In this document: positions 1-5,885 of the stretch, in pieces
Layout: every line of letters begins with the position of its first letter
How positions within the stretch are numbered: the first letter of the stretch is position 1
NCBI GenBank assembly: GCA_016179715.1
Contig: JACPCQ010000014.1
Coordinates: forward strand, 1 to 5,985
Direction of reading: 5' to 3'
Source: Parcubacteria group bacterium
GTDB taxonomy: Bacteria; Patescibacteriota; Minisyncoccia; JACPCQ01
DNA: 5,985 nucleotides
Translations under genes and position numbers: made by a program
The notes under the pieces: model-generated
Databases searched by the model: none
Told to the model about the DNA's origin: nothing
The model's input: the letters and a program-made list of their open reading frames with translations, nothing else

Positions 1-37
1 CCACTATAAAAACAATTTTTTTGCTTACGTCTTCCAT
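1..37 (-). CDS. 5' end of a gene cut by the window edge; possible response-regulator receiver protein
   Basis: Reading leftward from an ATG at 37, twelve full codons give MEDVSKKIVFIV before the sequence ends. A short charged start followed by a hydrophobic beta strand (KKIVFIV) is how many CheY-like receiver domains begin, with the acidic pair of the phosphorylation pocket coming next. That pair would lie outside the window and is not seen; the next codon begins with G, which would suit Glu or Asp. An in-frame ATG two codons earlier (43) is an alternative start. The gene lies on the same strand as pilB, and response regulators are often encoded beside pilus ATPases in this kind of cluster. 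Reading this as a gene start is fairly safe. The family is a guess from a dozen residues and could be wrong. Confidence 0.4.
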   Translation of the reverse strand, partial: MEDVSKKIVFIV

Positions 38-71
38 ATGCATGCACCGTTAAACATATAATTTATCCTCG

Positions 72-230
72 TCACTTCTTCGCCTGCGCCATTGCCGTCA
101 ACCGGACAGCACCGGCAAATCCCCGTAGGAAACGCGCAATCATGCGCTCTTTCTCTGCGCGGCAAAATATCTTTCCGCCGCGACCCGCGCCGTACTTAAT
201 AAGATTCTTTTCGCTGATGCATGTTTGCAT
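72..230 (-). CDS. Possible small basic protein of 52 residues, function unknown
   Basis: An ATG at 230 opens a 52-codon frame ending in TGA at 72-74. The product begins MQTCISEKNL and ends AMAQAKK. It is rich in Arg and Lys, has cysteines at residues 4 and 23, and shows no signal peptide or convincing membrane helix. It fills most of the gap between pilB (ends 278, 47 nt upstream) and the gene starting at 37-43 (about 30 nt downstream). All lie on the same strand, which fits a tightly packed operon member. I recognise no family. No ribosome-binding site is visible, but the same is true of the accepted genes here. It could instead be untranslated spacer; conservation in relatives would settle this. 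Confidence 0.33.
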   Translation of the reverse strand: MQTCISEKNLIKYGAGRGGKIFCRAEKERMIARFLRGFAGAVRLTAMAQAKK

Positions 231-277
231 ATTGTTTATTTTTGGTGTTTACCCTCGCACGTTTCTCTCTTCCTCAA

Positions 278-1996
278 TTATATCACGTTTTGTGTTACCG
301 CCTCTAATTCCTTCAGCCCAATAATTCCACGCAATACCTTTATTATACCATCTTGGCGCAGCGTAATAAATCCCTGTTTCTTTGCCTCCTCCAGTATAGC
401 ACGCTCGGACGGGCTTTTGAGTATCACTTCGGCAAGACCGGCAGTCATGGAAAGCACCTCAAAAATTCCGGTTCGCCCCCTCACGCCTCTTGGACAGGAA
501 TTTGACGCCTCTGCCTCATATATTTCTTTCGGCAGGATGATTTCCTTTCGCGCCATTTGCGGCACTTCCTGTAATTCCGCATTTATTTTCTCCAGCAATT
601 TTCCCTCAAGCGGCAGGGCTTTTTTGGAGTCTTCGCAGAGCTTTTGCACCAATCGTTGCCCAACCGCGAGCACCAATGTCGGGGGAATGAGGAACGGATC
701 CACCCCCATGTCTATCAAGCGCGGAATGACACCGATGACATTATTGGTGTGCAGTGTAGAAAGGACGAGGTGGCCGGTTAGCGCCGCGTGTATGGCAAGT
801 TGCGCTGTTTCTTTGTCGCGAATCTCTCCCACCATCATGATGTCCGGGTCTTGCCGCAAAATAGAGCGCAGACCGTTTGCAAATGTATATCCTATCTCCG
901 GGCGCACCTGCGACTGGTTCACTCCGGGAATCGTGTATTCTACGGGGTCTTCCAGACTCACGACATTGTTTTTTTCGCGATCCAGCATCCGCAGCATGGA
1001 GTAGAGTGACGTTGTTTTCCCGGAACCGGTCGGGCCCGTAAGCAGGATGAGACCGTACGGCCGGATTATATTTTTTTTCACTTCCGCAAGCGCCCTATCG
1101 GTCATGCCAAGCTCTTCAAGCGGTTTTACCTCCCCTGTCGTGTCCAAGATGCGCACAACCACCTTTTCGCCGAAATTGGTCGGGAACATAGAAACGCGAA
1201 AATCAATGTCCCGATCTCCGATACGCGCATGGAATCTTCCGTCCTGGGGCTTGCGCTTCTCATCCAACTGCATGTTCGTCAAAATCTTTACCCGAGAGAC
1301 AACCGCGTCATGCACTTTAATGGGAAGAAGAATGCTGGTATGCAATACTCCGTCCACGCGAAAGCGCACATGCAGACTGTCCGAGAACGGCTCAATATGA
1401 ATGTCAGACGCTTTTCCTTCCACTGCATGCCGCAGTATCACCGCCACAATTTTAATGACCGGAGTTTCTTCAATGAGCGGAGTCTCTTTCCCCGGCGTTG
1501 ACTCCGACAACCCCTCATCCGCAAGCGCAACTTCAAGCTCGCTAAGCGCTTGCGTTACTTCACCGGACAAACCCTTAAAATCTCCCAGCACCGACTCAAA
1601 GTCTGACTGCGTGATAAGAAAGATTTTAAACGGCAAATTTAATTTTGAAGCGATAAACTGCAACGCTTCGCGCGCTTCAATATCCGACGGGTCGCGCATG
1701 CCTACCGCTAACACCCCGTCTTCTATGCCCAGAGGTACAAAACGATAGTGCCGCGCCGACTCCTCCGGAATGTGGCGCAGGACATCAAAAGAAATATGCT
1801 TGCCTCCCAGGTTACGCACGGGAACCTCAAGCACTTCGCTCTGTGCCTGAATAATAGCGTTCTCCGGCACACCATGCGCGATAAGCATATCCTCAATCGG
1901 CTGGTTGCCCTTTTCGGCTTCGATACGCGCTTCGTAAAGCTGTTCTTGCGAAATGACCTTTTTTTGGAGAAGCGTCTCGGTAAAACGAGTGTCCAT
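278..1996 (-). CDS. pilB: Type IV pilus assembly ATPase PilB (GspE/PulE family)
   Basis: This is the hexameric ATPase that powers pilus extension from the cytoplasmic face of the inner membrane. The 572-residue protein matches the usual PilB/GspE length. Residues 1 to about 150 form the MshEN/T2SSE N-terminal domain that docks on the platform. The N2 domain follows, with the hallmark ASDIHIEP at 196-203. The C-terminal RecA-like core has Walker A GPTGSGKTT (321-329), the Asp box SLEDPVEY (347-354), the Walker B region ending in GEIRD (about 379-394) and the His box around HLVLSTLHTN (409-418). The ATG at 1996 gives the full N-terminal domain, so it is preferred. The C-terminal zinc-binding tetracysteine site is degraded: only C454 and C501 remain. 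The gene is last of the recognised pil genes and lies 172 nt after the small PilP-like gene, across an A/T-rich spacer. PilB rather than the retraction ATPase PilT is indicated by the long N-terminal domain. Confidence 0.96.
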   Translation of the reverse strand: MDTRFTETLLQKKVISQEQLYEARIEAEKGNQPIEDMLIAHGVPENAIIQAQSEVLEVPVRNLGGKHISFDVLRHIPEESARHYRFVPLGIEDGVLAVGMRDPSDIEAREALQFIASKLNLPFKIFLITQSDFESVLGDFKGLSGEVTQALSELEVALADEGLSESTPGKETPLIEETPVIKIVAVILRHAVEGKASDIHIEPFSDSLHVRFRVDGVLHTSILLPIKVHDAVVSRVKILTNMQLDEKRKPQDGRFHARIGDRDIDFRVSMFPTNFGEKVVVRILDTTGEVKPLEELGMTDRALAEVKKNIIRPYGLILLTGPTGSGKTTSLYSMLRMLDREKNNVVSLEDPVEYTIPGVNQSQVRPEIGYTFANGLRSILRQDPDIMMVGEIRDKETAQLAIHAALTGHLVLSTLHTNNVIGVIPRLIDMGVDPFLIPPTLVLAVGQRLVQKLCEDSKKALPLEGKLLEKINAELQEVPQMARKEIILPKEIYEAEASNSCPRGVRGRTGIFEVLSMTAGLAEVILKSPSERAILEEAKKQGFITLRQDGIIKVLRGIIGLKELEAVTQNVI

Positions 1997-2037
1997 AATT
2001 GCCGTAAGATCTAAATGCTAAGCACTAAACCCTAAAT

Positions 2038-2101
2038 AAATTTAAAATTCAAATCTTTCAAATTCAAAAACGTATATTGAGTTTTGGATTTTGAGATTTG
2101 A
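2038..2101. repeat. A/T-rich low-complexity spacer repeat
   Basis: Overlapping variants of AAATTC, CAAATC and TTTTGGATTTTGAG make up this stretch. The 12-mer AAATTCAAAAAC at 2060-2071 recurs exactly at 5934-5945, inside the interrupted tRNA gene. Similar A/T-rich spacer motifs are, to my knowledge, common between genes in Patescibacteria. Confidence 0.5.
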
Positions 2102-2124
2102 TATTGTTTCCCGCCCAATGTGAA

Positions 2125-2139
2125 TCCGCCTTTGGCGGA
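2125..2139. repeat. TCCGCC palindrome, copy 1
   Basis: A perfect 6-bp inverted repeat, TCCGCC-TTT-GGCGGA, lies in the spacer before pilB. A second copy with loop GAA occurs at 5732-5746. It lacks a following T-run on either strand, so it is not an obvious intrinsic terminator. It looks like a dispersed mini-palindrome. Confidence 0.6.
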
Positions 2140-2168
2140 AGAGTTTGGGATCTCGGGGTTAGGATTTA

Positions 2169-2468
2169 TTATTGTAACGGCGCAAACGGATTTCGTCTTC
2201 CGCGAGACGAGGGAAGAGAGACCCGGGCTCCAAAATCCACCAGACGGTCAAAAACGGGGTCCTGGAAAAATGACGTGTCCAGTTTGAGTGAGGAGAGGGA
2301 AGCGAGCAACGCGACAAATTGGTCTTGCGGAGCTGTTTGATTCACGCCAACACTTTGTACGGCAACGTCAGGAGTACCCGTTCTGCCCAAATACCAGTAA
2401 ACTCCCAGCCCCAGAATGGCAAGAACCAGTGCTCCGACCAAAATATTTTGTTTCCGTGAGCCCTTCAT
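2169..2468 (-). CDS. Small membrane-anchored pilus protein with PilP-like C-terminal motif
   Basis: The product has 99 residues: a short basic N-terminus (MKGSRKQ), one membrane helix at about 9-27, a flexible segment, a conserved-looking helix region around FFQDPVFDRLVDFG (67-80), and a terminal GRRNPFAPL (90-98). A C-terminal (R)(N/D)PF.P motif is typical of PilP, the protein that binds the PilN-PilO dimer, and the position right after pilO supports this. Unlike proteobacterial PilP there is no lipobox Cys, and the beta-sandwich domain that contacts the PilQ secretin is missing. That fits a machine without an outer-membrane secretin. The gene starts 10 nt after the pilO stop. The link to PilP rests on context and a short motif, so homology is not proven. 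Confidence 0.7.
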   Translation of the reverse strand: MKGSRKQNILVGALVLAILGLGVYWYLGRTGTPDVAVQSVGVNQTAPQDQFVALLASLSSLKLDTSFFQDPVFDRLVDFGARVSLPSSRGRRNPFAPLQ

Positions 2469-2478
2469 ACTACAATCG

Positions 2479-3024
2479 TTATTTACTGCCCAGCCAATAA
2501 CTACTCGCCCGAAGCGCGTATTGATTCACGTCTTTGTCTCCGACTGAAAATGACAATATGTCTATATCAATCAGCCGGAGACTCCGCTCCAAGTCTTGCA
2601 AAAACGACCGAAATGCCGGGTACGACCCGACCAAATCAATATTCAATGTGAGCCGTTTCCCCATCCCTCGCGCGCGTGTGAAAGCCGCACCCGGCTGTTC
2701 GGGCTGCTCACCGATATCTACCGATTTAAGCAGCAGCGCATGCGATTGCGCGAGCTGGTCAAGCTCAGTAATGAGCGCGCCGGTCTCCGGAGTGGGCGGC
2801 ACCATCACGTTGAGGCGGTCCAAGTCCCGCTGTAAAATCGTGTTATACCGCGAAAGCAGACCATCGCGCACGGTGCGCAGTTCGCGAAATCGCGAGAGGG
2901 TTTCTCCCAGCGACGTCTGCTCCCGACGCAGTACAGCCGCCGCATCAAGCTGCGGGCGAATCCACGTCAAAAATACGCCTATCGCAATCAGAACAAATAC
3001 CGCGCCGATGATGATGTTCCTCAT
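2479..3024 (-). CDS. pilO: PilO-like type IV pilus inner-membrane alignment protein
   Basis: This 181-residue bitopic protein is close to the usual PilO size (about 180-210). Residues 3-22 form a single membrane helix with a very short cytoplasmic tail. Residues about 27-75 are a charged heptad-like coiled coil (LRREQ, RFRELR, RYNTIL, DLDRLN). A PPTPET hinge at 76-81 leads into a ferredoxin-like domain to the end, containing the family-typical LVGSYPAFRSFLQDLE (131-146) followed by a hydrophobic strand. PilO pairs with PilN through coiled coils and links PilM and PilB to the rest of the machine. It lies 31 nt after the PilN-like gene and 10 nt before the PilP-like one. The ATG at 3024 begins directly before the membrane helix and has no Shine-Dalgarno. 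Confidence 0.87.
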   Translation of the reverse strand: MRNIIIGAVFVLIAIGVFLTWIRPQLDAAAVLRREQTSLGETLSRFRELRTVRDGLLSRYNTILQRDLDRLNVMVPPTPETGALITELDQLAQSHALLLKSVDIGEQPEQPGAAFTRARGMGKRLTLNIDLVGSYPAFRSFLQDLERSLRLIDIDILSFSVGDKDVNQYALRASSYWLGSK

Positions 3025-3055
3025 GGTAAAAACAACGTAAATCTACAACAAAACA

Positions 3056-3613
3056 TTAAAAGAATTGGAGAAGTTCCGGCTTCAGCACCAACTGCAAGGC
3101 AAAGCCGACCCTTCCGGAATCAATAAGCGAAAGATTGCTCAATTTTACCCGTTCCACAAATTGACTTTGCTCAAAGACGATCGCTTGCTGCGAGAGTTTT
3201 GTATAGCCCTTCGCCTCCCCGTTCATCACCAGTGTCAAGGTTTCCACCGAGAATGAAAACGTGGTGAATCGCACCTCCGGCAGCGTTGCCTCTTCCAAAA
3301 ATTCAAAGACGCGCGAGAGCGACGTGTGTTGTTTTACCAACGTTTTGGAGGCATCAATCGTACGCGAAACCCGCGTGAACTCGGCAACGAGCGCAGGTTC
3401 AAACTCGGCCTCCGCCCGCCCAAAAGACTCCTGTAAGGCAGCAACGCGGCCCTGCTGAAGTCGTCCGTAAAAAAGCACAACGCCGCCAAAAGCAAGCGTA
3501 AGCACTAAAAGGAAAAGCCCCAAAAGCGCAAAGATGCCCATCCCGCGCCCCGGCATCTTCGGGCGCAGATCAGCCGCCATGTTTTTCGCAATAATAGAGG
3601 GTTGGTTAGCCAC
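3056..3613 (-). CDS. pilN: PilN-like type IV pilus inner-membrane protein
   Basis: The product has 185 residues: a cytoplasmic tail of about 25 residues, one membrane helix at about 26-49, a coiled-coil-prone segment (about 50-105), and a C-terminal alpha/beta domain of alternating strands and helices (VRFTTFSFS..., LTLVMNGEAKGYTKLSQQA..., VKLSNLSLID...). This layout and the place between pilM and pilO identify PilN, the partner whose N-terminal peptide inserts into PilM. The classical (I/N)NLLP peptide is not present; SIIAKN at 6-11 may stand in. The predicted start is GTG at 3613. ATG at 3580 (residue 12) is an alternative but would remove this peptide. Sequence identity within the PilN family is low, so the call leans on topology and neighbours. 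Confidence 0.8.
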   Translation of the reverse strand: MANQPSIIAKNMAADLRPKMPGRGMGIFALLGLFLLVLTLAFGGVVLFYGRLQQGRVAALQESFGRAEAEFEPALVAEFTRVSRTIDASKTLVKQHTSLSRVFEFLEEATLPEVRFTTFSFSVETLTLVMNGEAKGYTKLSQQAIVFEQSQFVERVKLSNLSLIDSGRVGFALQLVLKPELLQFF

Positions 3614-3758
3614 AACAATATATACGTTTCAACATTTAAAAATCGCTTGTCCTTATACTCAATTTACTCACATTTTAAATAAAAAATAAATGCCATTTTT
3701 TCTTTCCGGTCGCACGCTCGCTGTCAAAACTTCCGCGCGTGTTTTTTATTGCCCTTTA
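3614..3758 (-). other. 145-nt spacer between pilM and pilN
   Basis: The spacer is unusually long for this packed cluster. Next to pilM it is GC-mixed, with a minus-strand TTGACA at 3722-3727 that resembles a -35 box but has no good -10 at 16-18 nt. The pilN-proximal part is A/T-rich (TTTATTTTTTATTTAAAA). An internal promoter is possible but unproven. No small ORF or terminator hairpin with a T-run was seen. Confidence 0.3.
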
Positions 3759-4883
3759 TTACCCTAACTCCCGCAGCGCAAGGCCAATGGCTACCGCAAA
3801 ACTTGGTCCGATGTCTTTGAGCACCGGCTCCAAAAACGCCGGGTACCGTACTTTTGAAAATGCGTGCACGCGTTCAACTTCCACCCCAAAACGCTCCACG
3901 GCATGTTCAACAACCCCGTTGAGCAGCATCCCTCCTCCGGAGAGAAGCGCCCGCTCCATGAACCGCCCGTAGCGTCGGCGATAATCCAGCGCGACCCGGC
4001 TTGCTTCAGCAAAAATCGCGTCCAACATGGGCTCCATCGCGCTCGTCATCTCCCGATGTTCGGGCAATGGCGAGAGACCGGTCTCGCGCTTCGTCGTTTC
4101 CGCGCGCGCAAAATCAACTCCTAAAGAACGCGAGAGCGCGAGCGTCAAATCTTGCGCGCCGCGGTCAATACTGTGCGCCGAACGCACTACCCCTTTATCC
4201 ACCATAATCATCTTCGTCGTCAGCGCTCCGACATCAACAATCAGCAACGGATTAATCTCTCTTCCGATTGCCGCGCGAACCGAGCTGAATGCCTCAATCT
4301 CAAACGCTTTAACGGTCAGCCCCGTCTTACCAAAAAGCGCGCGGTATTTCTCAATGACGTCGCGGTGGATTGCAACCAGGATTACTTCCTCGTGTTCCGC
4401 CACATCTTCCTCACCCTTCGGCACGCCTTGAATGTGCAGACTTGGCGGAACGCTCCACCAATCCATGACCACCTCCGAAATGGGTACGGGGATATACCGG
4501 CGCGCCTCAATCGGAATTGCTTTGGCAAGCTCGCCCGGCGGCATCTGCGGCAAACGGATAAGCGTGACAAAACTGCTGCGAAGCGGAATTGCCACCACTG
4601 CTTCCTTCGCGGTAATTTTTGCCTCCCGTATCAGATCCGCGAGAAGTTCCGAGGCTTTTTGTTCCGGCAAGCGCGCGGATTGTCCTTGCGCGACTTCGCC
4701 GTACGGCGCCACCGAAAGCTCGCCGTAGGTTTCAAGCACCGCTTGTTCGCGCTCCTTTCGTAACTGTACCGCCTTAAACGAGGACGACCCCAAGTCAACG
4801 CCAACGATGCTTTGGCTTCCCCCTCTCCAAAGTTCAAAGATCCCGCTCGGTGAGAGCTTTTTGAAAAATGAAATATCTACCAT
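3759..4883 (-). CDS. pilM: Type IV pilus assembly protein PilM (actin-like ATPase)
   Basis: This is the cytoplasmic actin-fold (ASKHA, FtsA-like) protein that forms a ring under the pilus and binds the PilN tail. With the ATG at 4883 it has 374 residues, close to the usual 350-380. Phosphate-1 motif VGVDLGSSSFKAV is at 27-39, phosphate-2 IVDVGALTTKMIMV at 215-228 and the adenosine motif LLSGGGMLLNGV at 313-324. The segment EARRYIPVPISEVVMDW (126-142) is typical of PilM. An in-frame GTG at 4928 would add 15 residues, but MVDISFFKKL places the family's first strand at the normal distance, so 4883 is preferred. An AAAGAAG stretch about 9 nt upstream is at best a poor ribosome-binding site. It is the first gene of the pil operon, with a promoter near 5000. 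Confidence 0.94.
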   Translation of the reverse strand: MVDISFFKKLSPSGIFELWRGGSQSIVGVDLGSSSFKAVQLRKEREQAVLETYGELSVAPYGEVAQGQSARLPEQKASELLADLIREAKITAKEAVVAIPLRSSFVTLIRLPQMPPGELAKAIPIEARRYIPVPISEVVMDWWSVPPSLHIQGVPKGEEDVAEHEEVILVAIHRDVIEKYRALFGKTGLTVKAFEIEAFSSVRAAIGREINPLLIVDVGALTTKMIMVDKGVVRSAHSIDRGAQDLTLALSRSLGVDFARAETTKRETGLSPLPEHREMTSAMEPMLDAIFAEASRVALDYRRRYGRFMERALLSGGGMLLNGVVEHAVERFGVEVERVHAFSKVRYPAFLEPVLKDIGPSFAVAIGLALRELG

Positions 4884-4980
4884 AATGCGGCTTCTTTTTT
4901 CCCGCCATGCGTTTCGCTCTGCCCACACCCGAACACGCGCCCGACGGCACTCTTACAAAGCGTCTGCGGACCGCGTGTCC

Positions 4981-5009
4981 TTCACGATACACGTATATTA
5001 TAGCATAAT
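4981..5009 (+). promoter_or_regulatory. Candidate comF promoter giving a nearly leaderless mRNA
   Basis: TTCACG (4981-4986) and CATAAT (5004-5009) are separated by 17 nt. They match the sigma-70 consensus at 4/6 and 5/6 positions. Initiation would fall about 5 nt before the comF ATG at 5021. That would explain the lack of any Shine-Dalgarno sequence. The -10 overlaps the opposing pil promoter. Confidence 0.35.
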
Positions 5010-5027
5010 AAAACAACGCAATGTCAT
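4997..5027 (-). promoter_or_regulatory. Extended -10 promoter for the pil operon
   Basis: The minus strand reads TGCTATAAT (5005 to 4997), a perfect TATAAT with the TGn extension. ATGACA (5027 to 5022), 5/6 to the -35 consensus, sits 19 nt upstream; the spacing is long, but an extended -10 tolerates this. Transcription would begin near 4990, leaving a 5' leader of about 105 nt before pilM. The -35 lies over the comF start codon, so the two divergent genes share regulatory DNA. Confidence 0.5.
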
Positions 5028-5806
5028 TCGCACTTATCCACACAACACTGCGCGCCGTTCTTGCAACATTCTTTCCCGACCGGTGCGTCGGCTGCCAAAA
5101 AAGCGGCACAATTCTCTGTGCCGTCTGCCGCGGGCAACTGCATCCATGCTCTGCCTCCTGTGTGGGCTGTGATGTTGCGCAGTTTGATGATTCTTCTCTC
5201 TGTAAAAGATGCGCAAGGCGTGAACATATTCCCTTAAATAAATTATTCGTGGTATTTTCTTACCGTACGCCCGTAGTTCGCGCATCCATTCACGCGTTCA
5301 AATACCGCAACATAAGACGCCTCGCCCCGATACTTGCCGCCGGAGCTGAAAAATTTGCGCCATCTCTCCAGAAAACTCTTGGCAAAGAGACTGCCTTGGT
5401 TGCTCCGATACCGCTCTCGCGGCGCCGCCTGCGCAAACGCGGATTCAATCAATCTGCCCTTATCGCAAGCGAATTCTCCAAGTTTCTCGCTCTCCCGCTT
5501 GACGCTAACTTACTCAAAAAAATTATTGAAACAAAGCCGCAGGTAGAAACAGCCAATAAAAAGGAGCGGCTTGCAAACGTACGGGGAGCGTTGTTCTCAC
5601 CACCGGCGCGACCGTGGCGGAAGCGGCGCGCGCGCTCAAGCACGCCGGAGCTGCGCGTGTCATCGGCATCGCTCTGGCAAAAGGATAAAAAAGCCGGTAA
5701 AATAGGCAGACAAAGGAGGCGTGGCTGCCTGTCCGCCGAAGGCGGAAATGGGAACCCGAAGCCACGCTGCAAAAATAGTTTTAGTTTATATTGGAGGCGT
5801 GGCTGA
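5021..5806 (+). CDS. comF: ComF family competence protein, frameshifted by an internal deletion
   Basis: ComF/ComFC is a cytoplasmic protein for natural transformation, with an N-terminal zinc finger and a phosphoribosyltransferase (PRT)-like domain. Residues 1-190 are typical: cysteines at 22, 25, 33, 36, 43, 47, 50, 61 and 64 in zinc-finger spacing; YRTPVVRASIHAFKYRNIRR (81-100); PIPLSRRRLRKRGFNQS (129-145); and TKPQVETANKKERLANVRGA (171-190). After A190 (codon 5588-5590) the frame becomes unrelated Arg/Ser-rich sequence. It runs through the normal end and stops at 5804-5806, inside the tRNA gene, so the last 71 residues are not native. The missing piece should hold the V(L/I)(L/V)(V/I)DDV PRPP loop. 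Net length change is 1 mod 3. As read it is a pseudogene, unless the deletion is an assembly error. The ATG at 5021 begins a normal N-terminus. Confidence 0.85.
   Translation: MSFALIHTTLRAVLATFFPDRCVGCQKSGTILCAVCRGQLHPCSASCVGCDVAQFDDSSLCKRCARREHIPLNKLFVVFSYRTPVVRASIHAFKYRNIRRLAPILAAGAEKFAPSLQKTLGKETALVAPIPLSRRRLRKRGFNQSALIASEFSKFLALPLDANLLKKIIETKPQVETANKKERLANVRGALFSPPARPWRKRRARSSTPELRVSSASLWQKDKKAGKIGRQRRRGCLSAEGGNGNPKPRCKNSFSLYWRRG
5590..5688 (+). pseudogene. Detached C-terminus of comF in a shifted frame
   Basis: Read from 5590, codons give VVLTTGATVAEAARALKHAG, then AARVIGIALAKG and a TAA at 5686-5688. This is the normal end of a ComF protein: the TTGAT half of the PRPP loop, a helix and a last strand. 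It follows directly on the intact upstream part of comF but one frame off. Intact ComF proteins have roughly 15-20 residues between NVRGA and TTGAT, including two conserved aspartates. Here they are absent, so the lesion is a deletion rather than a single-base slip. Confidence 0.8.
5715..5727 (+). repeat. 13-nt copy of the tRNA-Ser 5' end
   Basis: GGAGGCGTGGCTG here is identical to the first 13 nt of the tRNA-Ser gene at 5793-5805, 78 nt further on. It covers the acceptor strand and the start of the D arm. Identity ends at once afterwards. It may be a remnant of a duplicated tRNA or of slippage or recombination. Confidence 0.6.
5719..5767. repeat. Long inverted repeat after comF enclosing a TCCGCC hairpin
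   Basis: GCGTGGCT (5719-5726) pairs perfectly with AGCCACGC (5760-5767), enclosing the TCCGCC palindrome and a small GGG-AA-CCC. On the plus strand it is followed by TGCAAAAATAGTTTTAG. It could end comF transcription, but the T-run is too weak and distant for a confident intrinsic terminator. Confidence 0.45.
5732..5746. repeat. TCCGCC palindrome, copy 2
   Basis: TCCGCC-GAA-GGCGGA has the same arms as the element at 2125-2139 with a different 3-nt loop. Two copies between genes in 6 kb suggest a dispersed family. Confidence 0.6.
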
Positions 5807-5836
5807 GTGGCTGAAAGCAACGCACTGCTAATGCCT

Positions 5837-5856
5837 GCCGAGTCGGATGACTCGGC
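5837..5856. repeat. Hairpin element 1, inside the tRNA anticodon stem
   Basis: GCCGAGTC-GGAT-GACTCGGC forms a perfect 8-bp stem with a 4-nt loop. It forms nearly all of the 22-nt insert (5835-5856) between the third and fourth bases of the 3' anticodon-stem strand. The boundary is ambiguous by 2 nt (GC). Confidence 0.7.
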
Positions 5857-5885
5857 GTTAACCGCCAAAAGCGGTTCGGGAGGTT

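Larger units (their letters stand above)
1997..2168 (-). other. 172-nt spacer between the PilP-like gene and pilB
   Basis: This is the longest gap inside the pil gene cluster along with 3614-3758. Going toward pilB it holds a TCCGCC palindrome, then about 70 nt of A/T-rich near-repeats of AAATTC, TTGAAT and TTTAG words. On the minus strand TTGAAT, a 17-nt gap and TAAATT could form a weak promoter for pilB, but such words are frequent in low-complexity DNA. I see no T-tract terminator and no small gene. pilB starts without a recognisable Shine-Dalgarno sequence. Confidence 0.4.

Noticed and set aside
225..1004. A 259-codon plus-strand frame opposite pilB
   Set aside because: It lies antisense to the conserved ATPase core of pilB. 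Its product is Ser/Arg-rich with no recognisable motif, as expected from the complement of a real gene.
4152..4763. A 203-codon plus-strand frame opposite pilM
   Set aside because: It is wholly antisense to pilM motifs, with a low-complexity Arg/His-rich product and no family resemblance.
5719..5785. Strong intrinsic terminator after comF
   Set aside because: The inverted repeat is followed only by TGCAAAAATAGTTTTAG. The T-rich part is broken and begins several bases after the stem, so termination is possible but not supported.
5835..5856. Hairpin 1 as the normal variable arm of the tRNA-Ser
   Set aside because: This would leave a C-C mismatch in the anticodon stem and make the well-formed AACCGC/GCGGTT arm unexplained. 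Treating the hairpin as an insert gives perfect pairing throughout.
5449..5868. A 139-codon minus-strand frame over comF and the tRNA
   Set aside because: It runs across the comF coding region, the spacer and the tRNA gene, and its product resembles no known protein.
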